DNA of 64,000 bases from Bdellovibrionales bacterium RIFOXYC1_FULL_37_79 (GTDB taxonomy: Bacteria > Bdellovibrionota > Bacteriovoracia > Bacteriovoracales > Bacteriovoracaceae). The translations under genes and the position numbers were made by a program. The DNA lies in assembly GCA_001770015.1 (NCBI GenBank), contig MEQB01000064.1, forward strand, positions 1 to 64,000, given 5' to 3'. Shown here in pieces: positions 1 to 8,492 of this stretch; the first letter of the stretch is position 1, and each line of letters starts with the position of its first letter. Below the pieces are notes generated by a model. That model made no database searches. It had not been told where the DNA came from and saw nothing but the letters and a program-made list of their open reading frames with translations.

Positions 1-1
1 A

Positions 2-352
2 AAACTTGAGCGTATAAAAAAAGAGTATGAGGAATCTCTTTTAGAATTAAAGGCCGGAAGTAAAAATTCTCTGGATAAAATTGTAGGCCTTGATACTTTG
101 GACAAATTTATGAATCATTACCGAACAATGGTTTTAAATGACATGCCGGTGGATCAGAAAAAACAAATGATTTCGAAATTCGTGAAAAAAATTGAGGCAG
201 ATACTGACCGGATAAAAATTCATTTTATTGTGGATGATGAACATTATCAGCAGGAACTTGCGCTTCAAACAAAAAGTCCCAACATTTTGGTTGGGCCTAA
301 TTATTTTTCGAATTTTGGTTCGTGTACCTTGATTTTTAAGAATTCTACATAA
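2..352 (+). CDS. C-terminal part of a probable serine recombinase (5' end outside window)
   Basis: The frame is open from the window edge to a TAA stop, so only the last 116 codons are visible. The start of the visible part is a charged, helical stretch (KLERIKKEYEES...). It is followed by a segment with DMPVDQKKQMISKFVKKI and DTDRIKIHF. This layout, a coiled-coil and then a short beta segment, resembles the C-terminal region of large serine recombinases, but the catalytic domain is not in view. The stop lies 3 bp from the 3' end of tRNA-Leu, a common position for integration genes. It could be an unrelated DNA-binding protein; family assignment is an inference from the tail alone. Confidence 0.55.
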   Translation, partial: KLERIKKEYEESLLELKAGSKNSLDKIVGLDTLDKFMNHYRTMVLNDMPVDQKKQMISKFVKKIEADTDRIKIHFIVDDEHYQQELALQTKSPNILVGPNYFSNFGSCTLIFKNST

Positions 353-355
353 AAT

Positions 356-441
356 TGGTGCCTCGGAAGGGACTTGAACCCCCACAGTATTGCTACCGGC
401 GGATTTTGAATCCGCTGCGTCTACCATTTCGCCACCGAGGC
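356..441 (-). tRNA. tRNA-Leu (anticodon CAA), CCA encoded
   Basis: On the minus strand the sequence begins GCCTCGGTGGCGAAATGG and folds as a class II tRNA. The acceptor stem GCCTCGG pairs with CCGAGGC. The D arm contains TGGTAGACGC. The anticodon stem GCGGA/TCCGC encloses the loop TTCAAAA, giving anticodon CAA. A long variable arm and the T loop GGTTCAAGTCC follow. The CCA end is encoded (TGG at 356-358 on the plus strand). The TAGACGC D-arm sequence and long variable arm are typical of leucine tRNAs. Confidence 0.96.
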
Positions 442-457
442 AATTTTTGATTGTTTG

Positions 458-486
458 ATATTAGTGTCTATAAAATTTTATGTCAA
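458..486 (-). promoter_or_regulatory. Sigma-70-type promoter of tRNA-Leu
   Basis: Read on the minus strand there is a perfect TTGACA (-35, complement of 481-486), a 17-bp spacer and TAATAT (-10, complement of 458-463). Transcription would begin about 10 bp before the mature tRNA 5' end at 441. Confidence 0.75.
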
Positions 487-591
487 TTGAATGTACTTAA
501 AAAAAACTGTTGCGCCTTGCGGTAGCATTTTATAATGGGATATAATATCATATCAGATGAGGTTTTTTTAGATTTAGTAAGGAGCACTAGG

Positions 592-897
592 ATGGAACAA
601 TCAGATTGGAAATCAGGGATCAAAAAATTGCTTAATATTTGTCAGGATGAAGTTAAAAAAACCACTAAAATTGGGCATAAGATGATTCATGCATCCCACA
701 CCAATACTTGTTTGAAGGATGCATATGAAAAATTAGGCAAGGTTACTTTTGAAGCAATGGAAAGTAAAAGTCTGTTGTGGGAAGATGAAGTAGCTGTGGA
801 GTTATTTAATATAATTCATGATTGTCGTAATAACTTGGTCGTTTTGGAAGACGAAGTTAATAAAATAAAATTTCAAGATAGGTCAGTGGTTAAGTGA
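592..897 (+). CDS. Small hypothetical helical protein
   Basis: A 101-residue protein that I do not recognise. The frame extends upstream to 535, but ATG 592 is preceded by AAGGAG at 579-584 with 7-nt spacing, so 592 is the likely start. It is predicted helical and charged, with no signal peptide or membrane segment. The C-terminal half contains LVVLEDEVNKIKF, which looks like a short amphipathic helix. The gene is convergent with engB and its last 25 bp overlap the end of engB. Confidence 0.6.
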   Translation: MEQSDWKSGIKKLLNICQDEVKKTTKIGHKMIHASHTNTCLKDAYEKLGKVTFEAMESKSLLWEDEVAVELFNIIHDCRNNLVVLEDEVNKIKFQDRSVVK

Positions 898-1556
898 AGA
901 TTAATGGCGGTTAGTAGTCCTCCCAGTATGGAGTCATGCAGTTCCTTGATTCCTTCCTTTGATTCAGCGGAAACGAAATGAATGTATTTGACGGTCTTGT
1001 ATTCATCAAAAAGGTGAGGTTTGATTTTTTTAAGACTGGCCTTGTCTTTTTGGGTTTTTATTTTATCCATTTTGTTAAACACCAAGGTGGTTTCCAGGTG
1101 ATATCTTTTTAAAAAACTGAAAAATTGTTTGTCAGCGCTTTGATCGGGGTGCCTGGCATCTTGAATATTGACGATTTTTACCTGTTTGGTAATGTTATTA
1201 AAAAAGGATTGCATAAGAAGATCCCAATTATTGGACATTTCTTTGGAAATCGCAGCATGTCCATATCCTGGTAAATCAAATAAGTACAAGGGGGGCATGG
1301 TGGTATCTTTTTTCCCTTCGTTTGATAAATAAAATTGAAAAATGTTTACTTCCCGGGTTCGACCTGGGGTTTTGGAGGTCCTGGCAGTACTTTTTCCAAA
1401 GATGGAATTGATGAGGGATGATTTCCCGACGTTGGATCTGCCCGTGAACGCAATACCGATATGATGATCATTTTCACCAAGCCATTGGAGGAGTTGGTTA
1501 TGATTGCTGATGCCCATGAGAAATTCTGCGCTACCTTTTAATATTTCCATTGTCAT
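873..1556 (-). CDS. engB: EngB/YihA/YsxC ribosome-biogenesis GTPase
   Basis: A 227-residue TRAFAC-class GTPase. Visible motifs are G1 GRSNVGKSS (residues 39-47), a G2 region with TPGRTRE (63-69), G3 DLPGYG (94-99), G4 NKMDK (161-165) and a G5-like VSAES near 193. RSNVGKSS plus DLPGYG is diagnostic of EngB, which assists assembly of the large ribosomal subunit. Length is typical of the family (about 200 residues) with a short N-terminal extension. ATG 1556 is preceded by AAGG at a rather long spacing. A second ATG two codons later is equally possible. Confidence 0.96.
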   Translation of the reverse strand: MTMEILKGSAEFLMGISNHNQLLQWLGENDHHIGIAFTGRSNVGKSSLINSIFGKSTARTSKTPGRTREVNIFQFYLSNEGKKDTTMPPLYLFDLPGYGHAAISKEMSNNWDLLMQSFFNNITKQVKIVNIQDARHPDQSADKQFFSFLKRYHLETTLVFNKMDKIKTQKDKASLKKIKPHLFDEYKTVKYIHFVSAESKEGIKELHDSILGGLLTAINLHLTTDLS

Positions 1557-1615
1557 AATTTTTTACCTTGTATTTTGGTTCATCTTAATGGAGTAGCTAA
1601 TATTTATCAACACTT

Positions 1616-1631
1616 TGGCATTTATTTTGAA
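1616..1631 (+). promoter_or_regulatory. Possible sigma-54 (-24/-12) promoter
   Basis: TGGCATTTATTTTGAA keeps the GG element and the TTG of the -12 box at the spacing expected for TGGCAC-N5-TTGC, but the final C is A. It lies 27 bp before the start of a sigma-54 activator gene, so autoregulation is conceivable. The match is weak and rests on one site. Confidence 0.25.
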
Positions 1632-1657
1632 TTAATTATCCATAAAAAAGGAGATTT

Positions 1658-3001
1658 ATGGAAAATACAAATGATAATGTCTTGTCTTTTAAAAATTTTA
1701 AGGAATATGGGAGCCATATTTTATTAGAGAGAGGATTGCGCCTGGGGGATACGCTCTGGTTTATGCCTTGTGAAGGCCGGTCATTCCAAGTCAAATTGAA
1801 CCGGACCAGGTATGATATTTGTTCCAGTAGTGAACATAAAGGTCTCGTTGACGGGAATAAAATATTCCTGCCCAATCTTTGTGGTAAACCATTTTTTTAT
1901 CAAATTAGTTTGGGTTTAAAAAATTCCAATGATGAAAGTGAGCATGACTCAAGATATCTGTTAAAAAGCATGTCTTCCATACCGTTTAGACTAAATTATA
2001 GTTTTAGTTTTGAGTCATTTTTGGAGAGAGGGGATGTCATTGATATTGGTTATAATCGTATCCGGGGTCAGACAATTCGAAATGAGGAGGACCACGAGAT
2101 GCTTTTGTTTGAAGAAAGCGATGAGCTTCTATCCAATTTGCCGCTACTTACTTCGGATTTGAATATTTTACTGGAAGGTGAAACAGGTACCGGCAAAACG
2201 GTTTTGGCCAAAAAAATTCATGAAAAAAGCCAGAGAAGAGGGAACTTTGTTCATGTTAATCTTTCTTCATTTTCGGAAGGATTGATAGAATCCGAGTTAT
2301 TCGGACATACGAAAGGGGCCTTTACGGGGGCCATTTCCTCTAAGCGAGGGGCTTTTATGCAGGCCAATCATGGGACATTATTTTTGGATGAAATTGATTC
2401 ACTTTCACCTTATTTACAAACCAAACTGTTGTTGACTCTGGATTCTAAAATCGTCAGACCGGTGGGAGGGGAAGAAACCTTTTCTCCAGATATAAGGTTG
2501 ATTCTGGCGTCAGGGAAAAAACTCACACATCTGGTTAGGGAAAAAAAGATGAGGGAAGATTTTTATTATAGAATTTCATCTGGAATAAAGTTGGAGCTTA
2601 TTCCGCTTCGAGAAAAGAGAGCAAATATTCAAAAAGCATGTAATTGGTTTATGGAACAAGAGGACGTGATGATCAGTTTAAGCTTGATGAATTTTTATAT
2701 GGAATTTCCCTGGCCGGGAAATTTACGGCAGTTGTTTTCTCATTTGAAAAGAAAAAAAATATTAACCAAAGGGAGAAAGCTTTTTTATGATAAATCGGAC
2801 GAGGACTTGGTGTTTGGTTTTAAAATGGAAGATAAGTTTTTGTTGTCAGATGATATTATTAAATTACATGAATTCAAACATCGTTACATCAAACATGTGT
2901 ATATGAGATTTGATGGAAGTCTGGATCAGATATCATCAGTTCTTGGCATAAGCCGCAATACCCTGAGAACCAGCATGGAAAAAAAGGTCATGCTACAATG
3001 A
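1658..3001 (+). CDS. Sigma-54-dependent transcriptional activator
   Basis: A 447-residue bacterial enhancer-binding protein. The AAA+ core shows Walker A GETGTGKT (from residue 174), ESELFGHTKGAFTGA with the sigma-54 contact loop GAFTGA (from about 220), and Walker B GTLFLDEID near 243. The C-terminus carries a Fis-type helix-turn-helix (DQISSVLGISRNTLRTS). The first 150 residues are not a canonical receiver. GDVIDIGYNRI near 130-140 recalls the end of an FHA domain, so an FHA-like sensor is possible but unproven. ATG 1658 follows AAGGAG. Its 3' end overlaps the convergent FliL-like gene by 14 bp. Its targets are not visible here. Confidence 0.94.
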   Translation: MENTNDNVLSFKNFKEYGSHILLERGLRLGDTLWFMPCEGRSFQVKLNRTRYDICSSSEHKGLVDGNKIFLPNLCGKPFFYQISLGLKNSNDESEHDSRYLLKSMSSIPFRLNYSFSFESFLERGDVIDIGYNRIRGQTIRNEEDHEMLLFEESDELLSNLPLLTSDLNILLEGETGTGKTVLAKKIHEKSQRRGNFVHVNLSSFSEGLIESELFGHTKGAFTGAISSKRGAFMQANHGTLFLDEIDSLSPYLQTKLLLTLDSKIVRPVGGEETFSPDIRLILASGKKLTHLVREKKMREDFYYRISSGIKLELIPLREKRANIQKACNWFMEQEDVMISLSLMNFYMEFPWPGNLRQLFSHLKRKKILTKGRKLFYDKSDEDLVFGFKMEDKFLLSDDIIKLHEFKHRYIKHVYMRFDGSLDQISSVLGISRNTLRTSMEKKVMLQ

Positions 3002-3905
3002 TCATCTGAAAATAAACATCTTTGATCTCACCTTCTATCTTTTTTTCCTTGAGTAGTTCATTGATTTCAAAAATAACTTTTTCCCTGATGATCGTCTTAC
3101 CTTCTTTGGTAAGAGGAAAATCAGGAATGATTGGATGCATGTTATTGTTCAGGCGATCCTTCACCAGTCCCGTGTTGTCGTCAATGAACTGTCTGGTAAA
3201 ACGATTGCTGGTCACCAGTGTGATGTCAAGCAAAAGAGTCCGGACAGAATTGACGGAACCAACGTATATGGGCATGGTGACTTCAAAGATATCAACTTGC
3301 AAGGCCGGAAGTATTCGGCGAAAATAACTCTCCCGGTATTTGGGTACAATTTTATTCTGATGCATGTGTTGGTTATCCTGACCAGTCATAACGCCAAGAT
3401 AGATGGTCCGGCTGGATTTTACTATTCCGAGGATGATTAAGATCAAAAAGAAACAACTAAGCGTTATTACCAGCACCGTATTGGGGGAAAGCGATGAATA
3501 AAAATGTTTTATTTTTATTTGCAGAGGCTTAGTTTGTTGTTTTAAATTGGAAGATATGGTGGATAAAAGTTTCTGTGGATTGATAGATTGAAAGTTGATA
3601 TTCCTGACCCACACTAAAAACTTGGAAATAGTGTCACGGAAATTTTTAATTGGCTCAAATAATTTTTTGAAAGAAACCTTCGAAGTGGTTTTTGGGGGTT
3701 GTGTTTTGGTTTTGGTTTTGGTTTTAATTTTAAAATGGTTGATCAGGTCAAGAGATTGGTGATTAATTTTTTGAACGAATCCATCCATATTTTGTTGGAA
3801 TTTTTTGGTGGTAATCTTTTTGTAGATTTTTGCCAGAATAGCAAGGATGATAGCGATTACCTTGTTGGCCATGGATTCAAATTTTAACCAGAATTTCTTG
3901 ATCAT
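2988..3905 (-). CDS. FliL-like membrane protein with long basic N-terminus
   Basis: A 305-residue protein. Residues 1-140 are Lys-rich and cytoplasmic-looking, with a KTKTKTKT run at 61-68. One membrane segment follows at about 142-162. The periplasmic C-terminal domain ends with FPLTKEGKTIIREKV, a short gap, then NELLKEKKIEGEIKDVYF. This matches the end of FliL (LTPEGK..lr..i...iN..L..g.v..VyF), the flagellar stator-associated protein. FliL proteins are usually about 150-180 residues, so this one has an unusual N-terminal extension. No other flagellar gene is in the window, so the link to the motor is inferred from the C-terminal similarity only. Confidence 0.65.
   Translation of the reverse strand: MIKKFWLKFESMANKVIAIILAILAKIYKKITTKKFQQNMDGFVQKINHQSLDLINHFKIKTKTKTKTQPPKTTSKVSFKKLFEPIKNFRDTISKFLVWVRNINFQSINPQKLLSTISSNLKQQTKPLQIKIKHFYSSLSPNTVLVITLSCFFLILIILGIVKSSRTIYLGVMTGQDNQHMHQNKIVPKYRESYFRRILPALQVDIFEVTMPIYVGSVNSVRTLLLDITLVTSNRFTRQFIDDNTGLVKDRLNNNMHPIIPDFPLTKEGKTIIREKVIFEINELLKEKKIEGEIKDVYFQMIIVA
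3704..3721. repeat. Hexanucleotide tandem repeat (TTTTGG)x3
   Basis: Three perfect TTTTGG units followed by a degenerate TTTTAA lie inside the FliL-like gene and encode its KTKTKTKT run. Changes in copy number would keep the reading frame. Confidence 0.8.
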
Positions 3906-4122
3906 GTGTTCTTGTCGGAAATAATAAAATACTTTTTATTTTAAATCATCATACGTCTTGAATATATTGGGATGATAATAAACTCTTTTAGTCGGGTATT
4001 GGGGGAATATTTTTCTTGTCCAGTAAGGAGTGCTTATAAAACTTTTAAACGAGAGGTTTTTAACCGAACCAAACGCAGTGATATATTGCTTGAATTATCA
4101 GGTAATTAAAAGGTGTGATCTT

Positions 4123-4785
4123 ATGAAAAAATTATTCAATTTCTTGATCATTATATTTTTTAGCAGTTGTGCCTTGATGGAAAATCGAACTTTTGTAGAT
4201 GAAATGGAGAAGGATACGGATGGTTTTTGGGTTGCCAACAGGGACTTCTTCGTGGTGGGGGGAGATGAGGGAAAACGTTATAGGAGCCAAAGCGAGATTT
4301 TAGAAAGAACCCCGGCATCCGCTAAGGGGGCAAAGGAAATGATACAAGATAAATCCCTGGAAGATGAATTGGCCTTTAAAGAATCAAGGCTTAAAGATAC
4401 TGAACTGCAAAAATATAATGAATACAGTAAAGATCTTGAGACGGTATCTGAAAAAATTTATTACCTTGATTTGTCACCTCAGGAAAGGACGGAGTACGTC
4501 GAAAACAAGGGATGGAGTAGGACGTCAGAAATCAATTATCAAAATGATTTAAAGGAGACAAATAAGGCCAGATTTACAGCATTTATGAGTGATAATTCGG
4601 TAGCAAAGGAAGTCTGGCTTGGAATGGACGAAAGCGAAGTGATGAAAAACTGGGGGAGACCGGCCAAGATTGAAGTGGCAGGCCACCCTAAATATCGCAA
4701 TGAGAGATGGGTTTTTTATGATAAAGGAAGGTCGAAATATATTTATTTTGAAAATGGTAAAGTTCAAGGATGGGCGATAGATTAA
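4123..4785 (+). CDS. Lipoprotein with BamE/SmpA-like C-terminal domain
   Basis: From ATG 4123 (AAAGGTG upstream) the 220-residue product starts MKKLFNFLIIIFFSSCALM: a short hydrophobic core and a lipobox ending at Cys, so it should be a lipoprotein. The middle is charged and probably helical. The C-terminal 55 residues (VWLGMDESEVMKNWGRP, then ERWVFYDKG and YIYFENGKVQGW) resemble SmpA/OmlA-type domains, where GM...V...WGxP is followed by beta strands. An upstream in-frame start at 4030 would bury the signal peptide and is rejected. Function is unknown; an envelope role is inferred. Confidence 0.75.
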   Translation: MKKLFNFLIIIFFSSCALMENRTFVDEMEKDTDGFWVANRDFFVVGGDEGKRYRSQSEILERTPASAKGAKEMIQDKSLEDELAFKESRLKDTELQKYNEYSKDLETVSEKIYYLDLSPQERTEYVENKGWSRTSEINYQNDLKETNKARFTAFMSDNSVAKEVWLGMDESEVMKNWGRPAKIEVAGHPKYRNERWVFYDKGRSKYIYFENGKVQGWAID

Positions 4786-4845
4786 GTAACTATAACCTGA
4801 TATAATATCCCAAGCTCGAATTGTTTTAAATTACGGGATGTGGTT

Positions 4846-5718
4846 ATGGTACAGTCAATGACAGGGTTTGGACGCTTTGAAGTGTTGGAGAATGGTTTTC
4901 AAGTTGTGGTTGAAATTAAAAGCGTTAATAACCGTTTCAAGGATATTCGTTTTAAAATTCCCAATATTTTAAATCAATACGAAATCGAAATGAAGAATAT
5001 GGTGGCTTCCTTTTTTTCCCGGGGATCGCTGGACGTTTTTGTCAACTATAAAAAAACTGACAAGTTAGGCAGGCTGGAAGATTTGGATGAAGAAAAAATT
5101 CTTCTTTATGTGGAAAAGATGAAAAAGATTTCTAAATCTTCCGGGATAAAAATGGATTTCGGGCCATGTGATTTTTTAAGAGCGGAATTTTATAATGAAA
5201 AAGATGAAGAGACGGTGCATGTTTTGCATGATCTGGTGAGCAGGGCCTTAAAGGAGGCTCTGGGTAATTTAAAAAATTCCCGGGAACTGGAAGGAAATAA
5301 ACTTATTTCTTCCATCAAGGTTCATTTGGAGGAGTTTAATAAAAATTTTTCTTTGATCACGCAAAGATCAAGTGATTATCGTGAAGAAATTACGAGTCGG
5401 TTACAAAAAAAATTCCGTGAGTTTTCGGCGGATTTAAAAATAGATGAACCGAGGTTTTTACAAGAGGTGGTTTATTATTTGGAAAAACTGGACGTGAATG
5501 AGGAGATTGACCGCATCAATTCGCATTTGGCCCAAATGGATAAACTGATGCATTCGCACAAGGAAATAGGCAGGGAAGTTGATTTTTTAATCCAGGAACT
5601 GGGGAGAGAAACCAATACCATAGGCTCAAAGTCAGGCCATATTGAGATATCAGATGGTGTTGTGCAAATGAAGGTTCAGTTAGAAAAAATTAGAGAGCAA
5701 GGGCTTAATCTGGAGTAA
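4846..5718 (+). CDS. yicC: YicC family endoribonuclease
   Basis: A 290-residue protein that begins MVQSMTGFGR, the signature start of the YicC/YloC family, and contains EIKSVNNRFKDIRFKIP. The C-terminal half (DUF1732 region) is present, with EEIDRINSHLAQMDKL, GREVDFLIQELGRETNTIGSKS and the closing VQMKVQLEKIREQGLNLE. YicC proteins are stress-related endoribonucleases. An in-frame GTG two codons earlier (4840) is possible, but ATG 4846 gives the family-typical start. It is the first gene of the yicC-gmk-rsh cluster; only 3 bp separate it from gmk. Confidence 0.94.
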   Translation: MVQSMTGFGRFEVLENGFQVVVEIKSVNNRFKDIRFKIPNILNQYEIEMKNMVASFFSRGSLDVFVNYKKTDKLGRLEDLDEEKILLYVEKMKKISKSSGIKMDFGPCDFLRAEFYNEKDEETVHVLHDLVSRALKEALGNLKNSRELEGNKLISSIKVHLEEFNKNFSLITQRSSDYREEITSRLQKKFREFSADLKIDEPRFLQEVVYYLEKLDVNEEIDRINSHLAQMDKLMHSHKEIGREVDFLIQELGRETNTIGSKSGHIEISDGVVQMKVQLEKIREQGLNLE

Positions 5719-5721
5719 AAA

Positions 5722-6300
5722 ATGGGTGGCAAATCGGGAATAGTTATCGTGGTCGTGGCCCCGTCTGGAACAGGAAAAACGACCTTGATTAATCGTCTTA
5801 AAGCAGAGTTTCCGCAAATCAAGGAATCTATTTCCTATACAACTCGTTATAAAAGATCTGGAGAAGTGAGTGGAGAACAATATTTTTTTATTTCCAAGGA
5901 GGAATTTGAAAATAAAATTAGAAATGATGATTTTTTAGAATGGGCCATCGTCCATGAAAATTATTACGGAACATCCAAACAGTTTCTTTTTGACCAGATT
6001 CAAAATGGTAATTTTGTTCTTTGTGATATTGATGTACAGGGCGCTGACAACGTAAAAAAATATTTTAAAGACCAGGCCCAGGTGATTTTTATTTCGCCAC
6101 CTTCCTTAGAAGTGCTAAGACAAAGATTGGAGGGCAGAAAAACCGAATCACAGGATATTATTGAAATAAGACTGCGTAATGCTAAAAAAGAAATCCAGAG
6201 AAAGGATGATTACGATTATCTAGTGGTTAATGATGATCTCGACCAAGCATTTTATAAATTAAAAGAGGTTATCCATAAAATCATAGGAGATAAAAATTGA
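5722..6300 (+). CDS. gmk: Guanylate kinase
   Basis: A 192-residue enzyme phosphorylating GMP to GDP. The P-loop is APSGTGKTTL (residues 13-22). The GMP-binding region has SYTTRYKRSGEVSGEQYFFIS, with the final Y/F and E residues conserved. DIDVQGADNVKKYF and the lid RLEGRKTES follow. Length is typical. Its stop overlaps the TTG start of rsh (TTGA), which suggests translational coupling between a GTP-pool enzyme and the (p)ppGpp enzyme. Gammaproteobacteria place rpoZ between gmk and spoT; it is absent from this position here. Confidence 0.97.
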   Translation: MGGKSGIVIVVVAPSGTGKTTLINRLKAEFPQIKESISYTTRYKRSGEVSGEQYFFISKEEFENKIRNDDFLEWAIVHENYYGTSKQFLFDQIQNGNFVLCDIDVQGADNVKKYFKDQAQVIFISPPSLEVLRQRLEGRKTESQDIIEIRLRNAKKEIQRKDDYDYLVVNDDLDQAFYKLKEVIHKIIGDKN

Positions 6301-8489
6301 TCTCCAAATTAAATTTTGACCATGAAAGAGAATTGGAGTTGGGTGAGCTGATCAACCGGGTCAAGGCATACTATCCTGAAGCTAATTTTGATATGTTGAC
6401 CAAGGCATATTATTTTGCAGAGAAATGTCATGAAGGGCAGCTTAGAAGTTCTGGGGAAAAATATATCATTCACCCTATCAATGTTTGTGCCACCTTGGTT
6501 AAACTTAGAATGGATATGGATTCTCTCGTGGCCGGGTTGCTCCACGATGTGGTCGAGGATTGTGGAATCTCAGATCAGGAAATAGAAAAAGAATTTTCTC
6601 CAGGAGTTGCTCAAATTGTTATTGGTCTTACCAAAATTTCCAAAATTCAGTTTAAAACCAAGGAAGAGTCGCAGGCTGAAAATTTTCGAAAAATGGTGGT
6701 GGCTTTTGCCAAAGATTTAAGGGTGATCATTGTTAAACTTGCTGATCGAATGCATAACATGCGAACGCTCCAATATGTTTCCGATGAAAGACAAAAAAAG
6801 GTGGCTCAGGAGACGCTTGATATTTATGTACCACTGGCTAGCAGGCTTGGTATCAACTCAGTTAAAGGAGAGTTGGAGGACTTGTGTTTAAGATTTTTAA
6901 AGCCGGATATTTATTATCGATTGGCGGAAAAAGTCGCCAAGAAAAAAAGTGATCGGGAAAAATATATCCGGGATACCCTTGGTGTAATCAAGGATAAGCT
7001 GCATGAATATTCTCTTAAAGCAGAAGTAAAAGGGCGTCCGAAGCATTTTTTTTCAATTTATAAAAAAATGATGGCCCGAGGAGTGGATTTTGAACAAATT
7101 CAGGATGTGCTGGCTTTTAGAATCCTGGTTAATAATATCACTGAATGTTACAAGGGGCTTGGGATCATTCACTCCTCGTTCACTCCGGTACCTGGAAGGT
7201 TTAAGGATTATATCGCCATTCCCAAGGTTAATGGTTATCAATCACTTCATACAACAGTTATAGGCCCCATGGCAGAACGGATTGAAATCCAGATAAGAAC
7301 CCACGAAATGGATGAAGTGGCGGAAACCGGGGTGGCTGCTCATTGGAAATACAAAGAAGGGATCGGGTCAGGCAAGAAAAAGCTTGATTGGGTGCAGGAG
7401 CTGCTCGAGTTTAATAAAAATGTTGATAATAACTCCGAATTTATGGATGTTATAAAAAATGATCTCGATGTGGGAGGTATTTTTATTTTTACGCCCAAGG
7501 GGGATGTGGTGGAGCTTAGTTATGGCTCCACGCCGCTGGATTTTGCCTATTCCGTGCATACCGAAGTGGGAAACCGAACTGTTGGTGCGAAAGTAAATGG
7601 CAAGATGGTGCCTCTTCGTTACAAATTGAAGTCTGGTGATTCGGTAGAGGTTCTTACCAGTAAAAGTCAGTCTCCTTCCAAGGATTGGCTGAATATTGTA
7701 AAAACCAGCCGGGCCAAGACCAAAATCAAGCAATGGTTGCTCAAGGTTGAAAAAGAAAACAACCGCAAAATGGGAAAGGATATTTTAGAAAAAACCTTAA
7801 GGATTTTTTCCACTTCACTTAAAACTTTAAAGAAAAATGAGGAAATAGATCCTCTTTTAAAGGAATTTAAATCAAGAACGGAAGAAGAGCTTTTTGATCA
7901 CATAGGTGCCGGCAAATATACCGCTAAAGAGGTGGTGGAGTTTTTAAAACTTTCCAAGAAGGATGAAGATTCAACGGAAACAGAAAAGAAGATTGATGAA
8001 ATAGATCTTTATTCAAAAAAACTTACCCGTAATGCCAGAAAAAAATCCCAAAAAGACAATGCGGTGGTGGTGGATGGAATGAGTGATGTCATGGTGAGAA
8101 TTGCCAGATGTTGCAATCCCATTCCCGGCGATTTGATTGTCGGTTATATAACCAGAGGACGGGGGATTACGGTGCATACCGCTGCCTGTGATCGTATTGA
8201 TTTTGGAGAGATAGCCAGAAAAATAGATGTTGAGTGGAACGAGGAGTTTTCGTTCAAGCATCCAGTTAATATCAGAATTGTATCCCATGACAAACCGGGA
8301 ATTCTAACTAAAATTTCAAAAACATTAAATAATATGAATATCAATATTAAATCAGCACTGGGTAAATCAACTTCAGATAACAAGGGAAATTTTATTTTCG
8401 AAGTGGAAGTGAAGGATTATAGCGAGCTGTTAAAGATTATCAGTACACTGGAAAGCCTGGAGGAAATCCTGTCCGTAACCCGGGCCTAA
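6297..8489 (+). CDS. rsh: Bifunctional (p)ppGpp synthetase/hydrolase (Rsh)
   Basis: A 730-residue RelA/SpoT homologue. The HD hydrolase has H45, H59, HDVVED (83-88) and KLADRMHNMRTL, all intact. The synthetase has GRPKHFFSIYKKM, NGYQSLHTTV and EIQIRTHEMDEVAE. A TGS domain (IFIFTPKGDVVELSYGSTPLDFAY) and a C-terminal ACT domain complete the long Rsh layout. Both activities are therefore expected. The start is TTG with AGGAGA at 6285-6290 and 6-nt spacing, overlapping the gmk stop. It probably controls the stringent response and should be the only long Rsh if the lineage follows the usual one-Rsh pattern. Confidence 0.97.
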   Translation: MISKLNFDHERELELGELINRVKAYYPEANFDMLTKAYYFAEKCHEGQLRSSGEKYIIHPINVCATLVKLRMDMDSLVAGLLHDVVEDCGISDQEIEKEFSPGVAQIVIGLTKISKIQFKTKEESQAENFRKMVVAFAKDLRVIIVKLADRMHNMRTLQYVSDERQKKVAQETLDIYVPLASRLGINSVKGELEDLCLRFLKPDIYYRLAEKVAKKKSDREKYIRDTLGVIKDKLHEYSLKAEVKGRPKHFFSIYKKMMARGVDFEQIQDVLAFRILVNNITECYKGLGIIHSSFTPVPGRFKDYIAIPKVNGYQSLHTTVIGPMAERIEIQIRTHEMDEVAETGVAAHWKYKEGIGSGKKKLDWVQELLEFNKNVDNNSEFMDVIKNDLDVGGIFIFTPKGDVVELSYGSTPLDFAYSVHTEVGNRTVGAKVNGKMVPLRYKLKSGDSVEVLTSKSQSPSKDWLNIVKTSRAKTKIKQWLLKVEKENNRKMGKDILEKTLRIFSTSLKTLKKNEEIDPLLKEFKSRTEEELFDHIGAGKYTAKEVVEFLKLSKKDEDSTETEKKIDEIDLYSKKLTRNARKKSQKDNAVVVDGMSDVMVRIARCCNPIPGDLIVGYITRGRGITVHTAACDRIDFGEIARKIDVEWNEEFSFKHPVNIRIVSHDKPGILTKISKTLNNMNINIKSALGKSTSDNKGNFIFEVEVKDYSELLKIISTLESLEEILSVTRA

Positions 8490-8492
8490 AAA

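Noticed and set aside
134-427. Minus-strand frame over the recombinase end and tRNA
   Set aside because: It runs through the tRNA-Leu gene and antisense to the recombinase frame; its sequence at the start is just the translated tRNA.
535-591. Upstream start of the small protein at 535
   Set aside because: ATG 592 has a good AAGGAG at 7-nt spacing; the upstream ATG has none.
4030-4122. Longer start for the BamE-like lipoprotein
   Set aside because: It would place 31 residues before an obvious lipoprotein signal.
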